NCBI GenBank assembly: GCA_023402355.1
Contig: JAEXCG010000030.1
Span: 1-27,650 of the forward strand
Source: Bacillota bacterium
GTDB lineage: Bacteria; Bacillota; Clostridia; Christensenellales; Aristaeellaceae
Direction of reading: 5' to 3'
Length of the DNA: 27,650 nucleotides
Part shown: positions 13,217 through 19,424 of the stretch, piece by piece
Position numbering within the stretch: position 1 is the first letter of the stretch
How the letters are laid out: the number at the start of each line of letters is the position of its first letter
Program-made: the position numbers and the translations under genes
Notes under the pieces: generated by a model
What the model saw: the letters and a program-made list of their open reading frames with translations, nothing else
Told to the model about the DNA's origin: nothing
The model's database searches: none

Positions 13217-14734
13217 TTGAAAGAAGCACGCATGATCCTCGACCGCGATTACCGCATCGGCGAGGTCGATAAGCGCATTTACGGCTCGTTCCTGGAGCAC
13301 CTGGGCCGGGCCATCTACACCGGCATCTACGAACCCGGCCATCCGCTCGCGGACGAGCAGGGCTTCCGGCTGGACGTGCTGGGCCTGGTACGAAAGCTCG
13401 GCGTGCCCATCGTGCGCTGGCCGGGCGGCAACTTCGTTTCCGGCTACAACTGGGAGGACGGCGTCGGCCCCAGGGAGAGCCGCCCCAAGCGCCTGGACAT
13501 GGCGTGGTTTTCGACCGAAAGCAACGCGGTGGGCATTCACGAGTTCTGCGACTGGGCGAAGAAGGCGGACAGCAGCGTGATGATGGCGATCAACCTGGGC
13601 ACGCGCGGGGTGGACGCGGCGCGGAACGTCGTGGAATACTGCAACCACCCGGGCGGCAGCTACTGGTCCGACCTGAGGCGGCAAAACGGCGCGGAGGAAC
13701 CCTTCGGCGTGAAGCTCTGGTGCCTGGGCAACGAGATGGACGGCCCCTGGCAGATCGGCCACAAGACCGCGCAGGAGTACGCGCGCGTCGCCTCCGAGGC
13801 GGGCAAGATTATGAAGTGGATCGACCCGTCGATCGAGCTGGTGGCCTGCGGCTCGTCCAGCCTCACCATGCCCACGTTCGGCGATTGGGAGCGCACGGTG
13901 CTGGAGGAGGCGTACGACACGGTCGATTACGTGTCGCTGCACCAGTACTATGGAAACGCGGCGGGCGACACGTCCACGTATCTGGCGCAGAGCGTCAACA
14001 TGGACGCGTTCATCCGCAGCGTCGTCAGCATCTGCGACGCCGTGCAGGGCAAAAAGCACGGGAAGAAGCGGATCAACCTCTCCTTTGACGAATGGAACGT
14101 CTGGTATCATTCAAACGGACGCGACCAGAGGTACTACGACAGCCGCGTGTGGCACGAGGCCCCGCCGCTGCTGGAGGACGACTACACCTTCGAGGACGCG
14201 CTGCTGGTGGGCAGCATGCTCATCACGCTTTTGCGCCACGCGGACCGCGTGAAGGTCGCCTGCCTGGCGCAGCTTGTGAACGTCATCGCGCCGATCATGA
14301 CCCGCGCGGGCGGCGGCGCGTGGTGCCAGACGATCTTCTACCCCTTCATGCACGCCTCGCGCTACGGGCGCGGCACGGCCCTTCTGCCCGTGCTGAAGAG
14401 CCCGACCTACGAGACGAAGGAGCTGGGCGCGGTGCCCTGCGTGGACGCGGTGGCGGTCGAAAACGAAGCGGGCGGCGTGACGGTCTTCGCCGTGAACAAG
14501 GATCTGCATGAGGACATCGCCCTTGCCCTGGACCTGCGCGCCTTCCCGGACCTGCACGTGGCGGAGCACATCGTGCTCCACCACGACGACGTGGCCGCGA
14601 AGAACTCGCTGGAGCATCCGGACGCGGTCGCGCCCACGCAGGGCGCGGGCGGCGCGGTCGTGGACGGCAGGCTGACCGTGCAGCTCGGAAATCTCAGTTG
14701 GAACGTGATCCGGCTGGAGAAGAAGCCCCAATGA
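13217..14734 (+). CDS. abfA: Alpha-L-arabinofuranosidase, glycoside hydrolase family 51
   Basis: Retaining exo-enzyme that removes terminal alpha-L-arabinofuranosyl groups from arabinan, arabinoxylan or their oligosaccharides. The frame is open from 13151, but TTG 13217 with GGGAGG 9 bases upstream gives the family-typical N-terminus MKEARMILDRDYRIGEVDKR and 505 residues. ATG 13232 is a second choice. The catalytic acid/base is Glu173 in CLGNEMDGPW and the nucleophile is Glu292 in LSFDEWNVWY, spacing almost identical to known GH51 enzymes (175/294). Other conserved parts are GSFLEHLGRAIYTGIYEPGH (23-42), RWPGGNFVSGYNWEDGVGP (67-85) and SLHQYYGN (240-247). No signal peptide is seen, so it acts in the cytoplasm on imported oligosaccharides, perhaps supplied by the ABC importer at 4.1-7.5 kb. 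It has its own promoter and terminator. Confidence 0.96.
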   Translation: MKEARMILDRDYRIGEVDKRIYGSFLEHLGRAIYTGIYEPGHPLADEQGFRLDVLGLVRKLGVPIVRWPGGNFVSGYNWEDGVGPRESRPKRLDMAWFSTESNAVGIHEFCDWAKKADSSVMMAINLGTRGVDAARNVVEYCNHPGGSYWSDLRRQNGAEEPFGVKLWCLGNEMDGPWQIGHKTAQEYARVASEAGKIMKWIDPSIELVACGSSSLTMPTFGDWERTVLEEAYDTVDYVSLHQYYGNAAGDTSTYLAQSVNMDAFIRSVVSICDAVQGKKHGKKRINLSFDEWNVWYHSNGRDQRYYDSRVWHEAPPLLEDDYTFEDALLVGSMLITLLRHADRVKVACLAQLVNVIAPIMTRAGGGAWCQTIFYPFMHASRYGRGTALLPVLKSPTYETKELGAVPCVDAVAVENEAGGVTVFAVNKDLHEDIALALDLRAFPDLHVAEHIVLHHDDVAAKNSLEHPDAVAPTQGAGGAVVDGRLTVQLGNLSWNVIRLEKKPQ

Positions 14735-14764
14735 CGCGATTCGCGGGCAGGCGCCTGCATAATG

Positions 14765-14804
14765 AAACACGGCGGCATGGCCCCAAAGCCATGCCGCCGT
14801 GTTT
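14765..14804. terminator. Bidirectional terminator between abfA and the XRE gene
   Basis: Perfect 17-bp inverted repeat: arm AAACACGGCGGCATGGC (14765-14781), loop CCCAAA, and its exact complement (14788-14804). The arms end in AAA/TTT on either side, suiting termination of the convergent abfA (+) and XRE (-) genes. Confidence 0.85.
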
Positions 14805-14817
14805 CGCTTATTTATCA

Positions 14818-15117
14818 TTATAGGTTGCGATCCCGAATGTCCTCGACGAGGGCCCGGATGTGCTCGGCCTGACGCGGGGTGAGGCCCGTGACGTCCAGCA
14901 TCAGGACGCCGTTCATCGAAGAGGCCTGACGTCCGAGCAGATCGTCGGTGCTCACCTCAAAAAAATCCGCGATTCTTTCCAGCATGTCCACCGACGGCAT
15001 GATGTTGTCGTTTTCCCAGTTGCTGACGCTCTGCTTCGTCACGCCGAGCCTTTCCGCAAGCTGAACCTGCGTGAGCTCCCGCGACTGGCGCAGGTGGCGA
15101 AGCCGAGACGCAAACAT
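14818..15117 (-). CDS. XRE-family helix-turn-helix transcriptional regulator
   Basis: 99-residue DNA-binding protein. Residues 4-60 form a lambda-Cro/XRE HTH: LRHLRQSRELTQVQLAERLG, then the recognition helix region VTKQSVSNWEND, then MPSVDMLERIADFFEVSTDDLLG. The short C-terminal tail (61-99, ending LTPRQAEHIRALVEDIRDRN) may serve for dimerisation. ATG 15117 has AAAGGAG about 10 bases upstream. It is divergent from an AT-rich gene for an exported cysteine-rich protein. The 133-base gap between them holds a 12-bp palindrome across the other gene's -35 box, so control of that gene and of itself is a plausible inference. No toxin/antitoxin partner is visible. Confidence 0.93.
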   Translation of the reverse strand: MFASRLRHLRQSRELTQVQLAERLGVTKQSVSNWENDNIMPSVDMLERIADFFEVSTDDLLGRQASSMNGVLMLDVTGLTPRQAEHIRALVEDIRDRNL

Positions 15118-15175
15118 ACCGCCTCACTCCTTTTAATAGATAAAAAGATTATGGACGATTTGTTTGAAAAATAAA

Positions 15176-15187
15176 AATACTAGTATT
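15176..15187. promoter_or_regulatory. 12-bp palindrome, candidate operator for the XRE regulator
   Basis: AATACTAGTATT is its own reverse complement. Its right end overlaps the -35 box (15186-15191) of the downstream plus-strand gene, so a bound protein would block RNA polymerase. The DNA around is AT-rich, which raises the chance of accidental symmetry. Confidence 0.45.
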
Positions 15188-15214
15188 GAAATATTTGACT
15201 AACGCTGCTATAAT
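15186..15214 (+). promoter_or_regulatory. Strong sigma-A promoter of the cysteine-rich exported protein gene
   Basis: TTGAAA (15186-15191), 17-base spacer, perfect TATAAT (15209-15214), one of the best promoters in the window. The start codon is about 30 bases beyond the predicted start of transcription. Confidence 0.85.
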
Positions 15215-15250
15215 TAGGTAAGGAATAAAAAACATAAAGACGGAGAGCAC

Positions 15251-15922
15251 ATGGGCTTAAAAAAGATAAATGCAATGATTCTTTTTATGGCATTAGTGCT
15301 GTTTCTACCCCAATATAAAGTGGACGACAGCAAAAAGACTAATGATTTATTGAGTACTGATCATGTTATTGAAACCGCTATAGATAATTGCTATTTATGT
15401 GGAAGTAAATCCGATGAGTTAAAATCGATGAACTGGGGAGATAACAAGATTGCAGTTATAAGCGTGAACACATTTGAAATAATGCCAATTGAAATACCAT
15501 TCTATAGTGACACAGAAGCAGAGATGATAAGCAAAAATCAATGCCTAACTATTAGAAGTTATAAAAGCAAAGGAGACGGCTTTTCTGGTAACATTACAGA
15601 AGTCCCAAGCAGAGGTTACGCCAGCGGAACTATTTACTTGTATGCAGATGAAACACTGAATTTAAAAAGTGTCGCTAATTTTTTATGTGAGAAATGCCAA
15701 GATAAGATTCTCTCAAATAGTTTTGGAGATGTTTGTCTTGGAATTGGTATTATAAGTTTTGAAAATAGAGAAATTCGTTTATTTACGAAGCATCTAGCGA
15801 GCTTTACAATTGGAGATTTTTTTGTTAGTTGCAATTTAAAGAAACAAGAAAAAAAGGACAGTTCACAAAGAATGGACATAGTTATCTTTTATTGCCCAAT
15901 TCAATATGAAAAGGATACATGA
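15251..15922 (+). CDS. Uncharacterised exported cysteine-rich protein with two CxxC pairs (AT-rich gene)
   Basis: 223 residues; I cannot assign a function. ATG 15251 follows a GGAG site. Residues 7-20 are hydrophobic after MGLKK, suggesting a signal peptide or N-terminal membrane anchor. Two CxxC pairs, Cys47/Cys50 (CYLCG) and Cys146/Cys149 (CEKC), could hold a metal or form disulfides. Four other cysteines are at 98, 162, 194 and 215. The middle contains ordered-looking stretches such as ISVNTFEIMPIEI (70-82), GYASGTIYLYADETLNLKS (122-140) and MDIVIFYCPIQYE (208-220). Base composition is far more AT-rich than nearly all other genes here, with A/T-ending codons, which suggests recent transfer or a distinct history. 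It is divergent from an XRE regulator gene and ends before a bidirectional terminator. Confidence 0.85.
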   Translation: MGLKKINAMILFMALVLFLPQYKVDDSKKTNDLLSTDHVIETAIDNCYLCGSKSDELKSMNWGDNKIAVISVNTFEIMPIEIPFYSDTEAEMISKNQCLTIRSYKSKGDGFSGNITEVPSRGYASGTIYLYADETLNLKSVANFLCEKCQDKILSNSFGDVCLGIGIISFENREIRLFTKHLASFTIGDFFVSCNLKKQEKKDSSQRMDIVIFYCPIQYEKDT

Positions 15923-15976
15923 TATCAGTTTATTCGTGAGGTTACACAATAAAAATGTTAAAATGTGATGTTTAAC

Positions 15977-16020
15977 AAAACAGCTGGAATCTAGCGCTAT
16001 GGCCCGATTTCAGCTGTTTT
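15977..16020. terminator. Bidirectional terminator between the exported protein gene and the aldolase gene
   Basis: Arms AAAACAGCTGGAAT (15977-15990) and ATTTCAGCTGTTTT (16007-16020) pair along 14 positions with one G-U pair. T-rich sequence follows on the plus strand (TTTTAATTATT), and TTTTGTT on the minus strand. It serves two convergent genes. Confidence 0.82.
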
Positions 16021-16070
16021 AATTATTGATAAACGAGTTCTTGGTAATGAATATGAATACCCCGCGCGCC

Positions 16071-17096
16071 TTACGGCATCCTTTCGATCGCCTCCGTGAG
16101 CGCGCGGGCGTTTTCCTCCGCGGTGGCCCAACTGGTGACGACGCGGATGGCGGTGCGCCCGTCCGAAAGCCGCTCCCAGACCTGAAAACCGAAGTCGCGC
16201 TCCAAATACGCGATCTGCGCGTCCGTCAGGATGGGGAAGAGCTGGTTGGTGAGCGTCTCGACGAAGAAGGGGACGCCCCTTTGGAGGAGCGCGGCGCGGA
16301 TGATCTGCGCCGTCTCGTTCGCGTGGCGGGCGAGGCGCAGGTACAGGCCGTCCTCCATCAGCACGTCGAACTGCTGGCCGACGACAAAGCCCTTGGCGAG
16401 CATGCCGCCCCGGTTCTTGATGAGGTAGCGGAAGTCGGCCTTGAGAGCGGGGTTTACGAGCACCATCGCCTCGCCGAGGAGCGCGCCGTTCTTCGTGCCG
16501 CCGATGTAAAAGGCGTCGCAGAGCCCGGGCAGGTCGGCAAAGCCCACGTCGCAGCCCTCGCTCGCGAGCGCCGCGCCCAGGCGCGCGCCGTCCATGTACA
16601 GGTACAGGCCGCACGCGTCGCAGGCCGCGCGCAGGGCGCGCAGCTCCGACAGGCTGTACACCGTGCCCAGCTCGGAGGCGTTGGAGATGAATACCGCGCG
16701 CGGGCGCACCATGTGCTCGTCCGTGTGGGCGGCGGCGACGCGGCGCACGGCCTGCGCGGTCAGCTTGCCGTCCTGCGCCGGGGCGGTTAATATCTTGTGG
16801 CCCGCGCCTTCGAGCGCGCCCGTCTCGTGCGTGTTGATGTGGCCGCAGTCCGCGCAGATGACGGCCTCGTGCGGGCGCAGGAAGGCGCTGAGCGCGATGA
16901 GGTTCGCGCTGGTGCCGCCGGCGAGCAGGTGCACGTCCGCGTCCGGACAGTCGATCAGCGCGCGAATCCGCTCGTGCGCGCGGAGCGAGATGTCGTCCAG
17001 CCCGTAGCCGCGCTGCTGGCACAGGTTGCCCTTCGCCATAGCCTCGAGGATGCGCGGGTGCGCGCCCTCGCTGTAATCGTTCAGAAACAAAATCAT
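16071..17096 (-). CDS. Threonine aldolase-family PLP enzyme (beta-eliminating lyase fold)
   Basis: 341-residue cytosolic PLP enzyme that most likely splits L-threonine or L-allo-threonine into glycine and acetaldehyde, or a related beta-hydroxy amino acid. Family marks: FLNDYSEGAHPRILEAM (4-20), LAGGTSANLIALSAFLRP (58-75, PLP phosphate site), DCGHINTHETGALEGAGHKI (83-102), ISNASELGTVYSL (137-149), LYMDGARLGAAL (166-177, the Asp binding the pyridine N) and the PLP lysine Lys202 in YIGGTKNGALLGEA. ATG 17096 has only a weak AGAGGCG site. It has its own promoter and so is not strictly dependent on the upstream hydrolase gene 79 bases away. Related family members include tyrosine-phenol lyase-like enzymes, but length and motifs favour the low-specificity threonine aldolase branch. 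Confidence 0.9.
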   Translation of the reverse strand: MILFLNDYSEGAHPRILEAMAKGNLCQQRGYGLDDISLRAHERIRALIDCPDADVHLLAGGTSANLIALSAFLRPHEAVICADCGHINTHETGALEGAGHKILTAPAQDGKLTAQAVRRVAAAHTDEHMVRPRAVFISNASELGTVYSLSELRALRAACDACGLYLYMDGARLGAALASEGCDVGFADLPGLCDAFYIGGTKNGALLGEAMVLVNPALKADFRYLIKNRGGMLAKGFVVGQQFDVLMEDGLYLRLARHANETAQIIRAALLQRGVPFFVETLTNQLFPILTDAQIAYLERDFGFQVWERLSDGRTAIRVVTSWATAEENARALTEAIERMP

Positions 17097-17132
17097 GAAA
17101 TGCGCCTCTTTTCTCGCGTGAATCTGTCTGGC

Positions 17133-17161
17133 AGTTTAGCACAGGACGGGGAAAAACACAA
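17133..17161 (-). promoter_or_regulatory. Promoter of the threonine aldolase-family gene
   Basis: On the minus strand, TTGTGT (17161-17156), 17-base spacer, TAAACT (17138-17133); 4/6 and 4-5/6 matches. It lies 37 bases before the ATG and starts just past the upstream gene's stop. Confidence 0.6.
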
Positions 17162-17175
17162 GCGCGGGGGGCGCG

Positions 17176-18252
17176 TTACAGCGCAGCGATATACGGGTTT
17201 TTGTAGTCGCGCCCCGCGCAGACCACGGCCTCGCCCGTCGCGTTGTTGTAAAGGACCGACCACTGGGTGTCGCTGTCCGACGTCACGCCCTCAAAGGGCT
17301 GGCTCACGGCCTCAAGCAGCGCCATGCCCTCGTCTATCGTGAGCACGCCGCCTTTGTCTTCGAGCGTCTTTACGAGCAGGTCGTAGCGCTCCTGCCCCTT
17401 GCCCACGCCGTAATAGGCGGGCGTCTGCAAAAAGTTCGTGCAGGCCTGATAGGGCGTGTCCGCGGTAACGACGCTCATGACGTTGCCCTCGAACTCGACG
17501 ACGGCGGAACGCCCCTGCGCGTCCGCAATTTGGAAGTGATAGCTGCTGCCTGCCGAGGCGTGCATGTCGTAGCGCGAGAGCAGGTCGATCGCCTCGTCCA
17601 CGCTCGCGGCCTTGTCCAGCAAAAGACGCACCGCGGCGGTGGTGCTGATGGGCGTCTTGCCCGTCTCCTGCGTCGTCGGCTCGGTGGGGATGAGCAGCAC
17701 GCCGACGCAGAGCCCCTTCTCGTTCACGCCGTCCAGCGGCGCGTAGGGCGCGGCCAGCAGGATGAAGGAGGAAAGCAGCGAATCCGGCAGCTTGCCCTCG
17801 CCGTAGCCTAAAAAGCCCATGTTGACCATCGAGAGGGAGGCGTAGCCGTCCTTCGGCTGCGTGCGCACGAGCAGCGCGGGCGAGTAGGACAGGTCGAAGT
17901 TGCGCCCGAAGATCGCCTCGCCCTCGGGGGTGACGGCGCTGAACGTAGAGCAGCCCAGGTCCGGTATGCTGAACGGCAGCGGGACGCCCTTGAGCAGCGT
18001 GCGGATGACGAAGGCGATCAGCTCTTCGTCGCTCGCGGAGCCCTCCGCCAGGTACTTGTCAAAGCCGTAGTCGGCCTGATAATCCATGGTGTACAGCGGG
18101 TAGTCGCGCTGCTTTTGAAGCGTCGTCAGCGTGCGCAGCTCTCCTCGAAACAGCGCGAGCAGGGCCGTCAGGGCGAGCGATAGCGCGAGCAGAACGCAGA
18201 TCAGCAGGGTGCGCAGCGGGCGGCGGCGGGGCTTGGTTGCGGGGAATGTCAT
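17176..18252 (-). CDS. Membrane-anchored linear amide C-N hydrolase (choloylglycine hydrolase-like Ntn hydrolase)
   Basis: 358 residues. A basic N-terminus (KPRRRPLRT) is followed by one membrane span (about 14-35), so the catalytic part faces outside. Ntn-hydrolase features: the probable nucleophile Cys101 in DLGCSTFSAV, then the oxyanion-type GRNFDLSYSPALL (near 116-128), an Asn in DGVNEKGLCVG (about 173-183), SSYHFQIADAQGRSAVVEFEG (about 235-255) and the C-terminal QWSVLYNNATGEAVV. These fit the choloylglycine/acyl-amide hydrolase superfamily (bile salt hydrolase, penicillin V acylase and relatives). Those enzymes normally expose the Cys as the mature N-terminus, so cutting after Gly100 would be needed, freeing the enzyme from its anchor. 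Substrate is not predictable; bile-salt activity should not be assumed. RBS AAAGGAGAT precedes ATG 18252. Confidence 0.85.
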   Translation of the reverse strand: MTFPATKPRRRPLRTLLICVLLALSLALTALLALFRGELRTLTTLQKQRDYPLYTMDYQADYGFDKYLAEGSASDEELIAFVIRTLLKGVPLPFSIPDLGCSTFSAVTPEGEAIFGRNFDLSYSPALLVRTQPKDGYASLSMVNMGFLGYGEGKLPDSLLSSFILLAAPYAPLDGVNEKGLCVGVLLIPTEPTTQETGKTPISTTAAVRLLLDKAASVDEAIDLLSRYDMHASAGSSYHFQIADAQGRSAVVEFEGNVMSVVTADTPYQACTNFLQTPAYYGVGKGQERYDLLVKTLEDKGGVLTIDEGMALLEAVSQPFEGVTSDSDTQWSVLYNNATGEAVVCAGRDYKNPYIAAL

Positions 18253-18306
18253 AAAGCCATCTCCTTTGATGTTCTGATATTTTGAAGTTCAATATAGTGG
18301 AGAGAA

Positions 18307-18335
18307 AGGATACCATAACGGGTACATTCTGTCAA
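18307..18335 (-). promoter_or_regulatory. Promoter of the Ntn hydrolase gene
   Basis: On the minus strand, perfect TTGACA (18335-18330), 17-base spacer, TATCCT (18312-18307; 4/6). The leader to the ATG is about 47 bases. Its -35 box is 10 bases from that of the divergent promoter. Confidence 0.8.
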
Positions 18336-18345
18336 CCGCTATGAG

Positions 18346-18374
18346 TGGACGAAACAGACAAAATCTGTTATACT
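18346..18374 (+). promoter_or_regulatory. Promoter of the nucleotidyltransferase gene
   Basis: TGGACG (18346-18351), 17-base spacer, TATACT (18369-18374) with an extended -10 TGT just before it. It is back-to-back with the hydrolase promoter. Confidence 0.75.
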
Positions 18375-18431
18375 GTATGCAGCAAACCGATGATGCGGCT
18401 GCAGGCCGCGGCAAAAGAGGAGAGAACAAAG

Positions 18432-19337
18432 ATGAACGCTACGCTGGTGATCATGGCGGCGGGCATGGGCTCGCGCTATGGCGGCAACAAGCAGGTGGAC
18501 GCGATCGGACCGGGCGGAGAAATCCTGATGGAATACTCGATTTACGACGCGATCCGCGCGGGGTTTGACAAGGTGGTCTTCATCATCAAGCGCGAAATGC
18601 TGAGCATCGTGCGCGAGATGGTAGGCGATCGCATCGCGAAAAAGGTGAAGGTCGAATACGCGTTTCAGGATTTTTCTTCGCTCCCCGCGTTTTATCAGGT
18701 GCCCGCGGAGCGCACCAAGCCGTTCGGCACGGTGCACGCCATTCTGTGCGCGCGGGGCGTCGTGCACGAGCCCTTCGCGGTGCTCAACGCGGACGATTAC
18801 TACGGCGTGCCGGCCTTTGCGTCCATGCACGACTGCCTGCAAAGCCTCGCGCCCACGGGCGAGGCGGCGATGGTCGGCTACCGCCTGTGCAACACGGTCT
18901 CCGAAAACGGCACGGTGACGCGCGGCGTCTGCTCGCTGCAAGGCGGCAAGCTGGCCGCGGTCAAGGAGACGTACAAGATTCGTCCCTTCCCGGACGGCAC
19001 CATCCGCGATACCTCTAAGAGTGAGGAGGGCGTGGCGCTCGACCCGCAGGCGCTGGTTTCGATGAACTTCTGGGGCTTCACCCCGTGGATCTTCGAGGCG
19101 GCGGACGCATACTTCACCGCTTTCTTAAAGAGCCTTGCGGCGGACAGCGTAAAGGGCGAATGCCTGCTGCCGATCATGGTGGACGACCTGATGCGCGCGG
19201 GCAGGCTCTCAGTGCGCGTGCTTTCCACGGACGCGGTCTGGTTCGGCATCACCTACAAGGAAGATAAGCCCTGCGTCATGAACGCGCTGCGGGCGCTGCA
19301 CGACGCGGGCGTGTACCCGAAGACGCTGAAAGCGTAA
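18432..19337 (+). CDS. Sugar-1-phosphate nucleotidyltransferase (NDP-sugar synthase family)
   Basis: 301-residue cytosolic enzyme of the GT-A-like nucleotidyltransferase fold that joins a nucleoside triphosphate and a sugar-1-phosphate to make an NDP-sugar. The N-terminal signature is TLVIMAAGMGSRYGGNKQVD (4-23), where the glycine/arginine loop binds the triphosphate. Also visible are EYSIYDAIRAGFDKVVFIIKR, PFGTVHAILCARG (near 97-109), the metal-binding VLNADDYYGVPAF (near 117-129) and VSMNFWGFTP (near 212-221). An in-frame upstream ATG at 18345 lies within the promoter, so ATG 18432 with AGAGGAG upstream is chosen. The sugar and nucleotide cannot be told. No glycan-assembly genes are next to it, and it has its own promoter and terminator. 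Confidence 0.92.
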   Translation: MNATLVIMAAGMGSRYGGNKQVDAIGPGGEILMEYSIYDAIRAGFDKVVFIIKREMLSIVREMVGDRIAKKVKVEYAFQDFSSLPAFYQVPAERTKPFGTVHAILCARGVVHEPFAVLNADDYYGVPAFASMHDCLQSLAPTGEAAMVGYRLCNTVSENGTVTRGVCSLQGGKLAAVKETYKIRPFPDGTIRDTSKSEEGVALDPQALVSMNFWGFTPWIFEAADAYFTAFLKSLAADSVKGECLLPIMVDDLMRAGRLSVRVLSTDAVWFGITYKEDKPCVMNALRALHDAGVYPKTLKA

Positions 19338-19345
19338 GCCGATTC

Positions 19346-19374
19346 GCCGGAAGCCGGGCTTCCGGCTTTCTTTT
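19346..19374 (+). terminator. Rho-independent terminator after the nucleotidyltransferase
   Basis: Stem GCCGGAAG / CTTCCGGC with loop CCGGG, followed by TTTCTTTT. It lies 8 bases past the stop. Confidence 0.9.
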
Positions 19375-19424
19375 ACGCGAAATCTTTGAGCAGGGGGGCG
19401 CGCGGGAGGGTTCCCGCCTATGGC

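Noticed and set aside
10779..14110. Very long opposite-strand open frames across GC-rich genes (for example about 12104-14110 minus)
   Set aside because: These are shadows of high-GC codon usage. Their translations are Arg/Ala/His-rich without motifs, while the sense frames give clear families.
13217..14734. Possibility that the GH51 gene starts at 13151
   Set aside because: That start lies in the -35 box of the predicted promoter. The family N-terminus begins at 13217 with a ribosome binding site before it.
17141..17175. Small GCGC-CCCCC-GCGC hairpin on the minus strand followed by TTGTGTTTTT, as a terminator of the Ntn hydrolase gene
   Set aside because: The stem is only four to five pairs and its downstream part coincides with the -35 region of the aldolase promoter; too weak to call.
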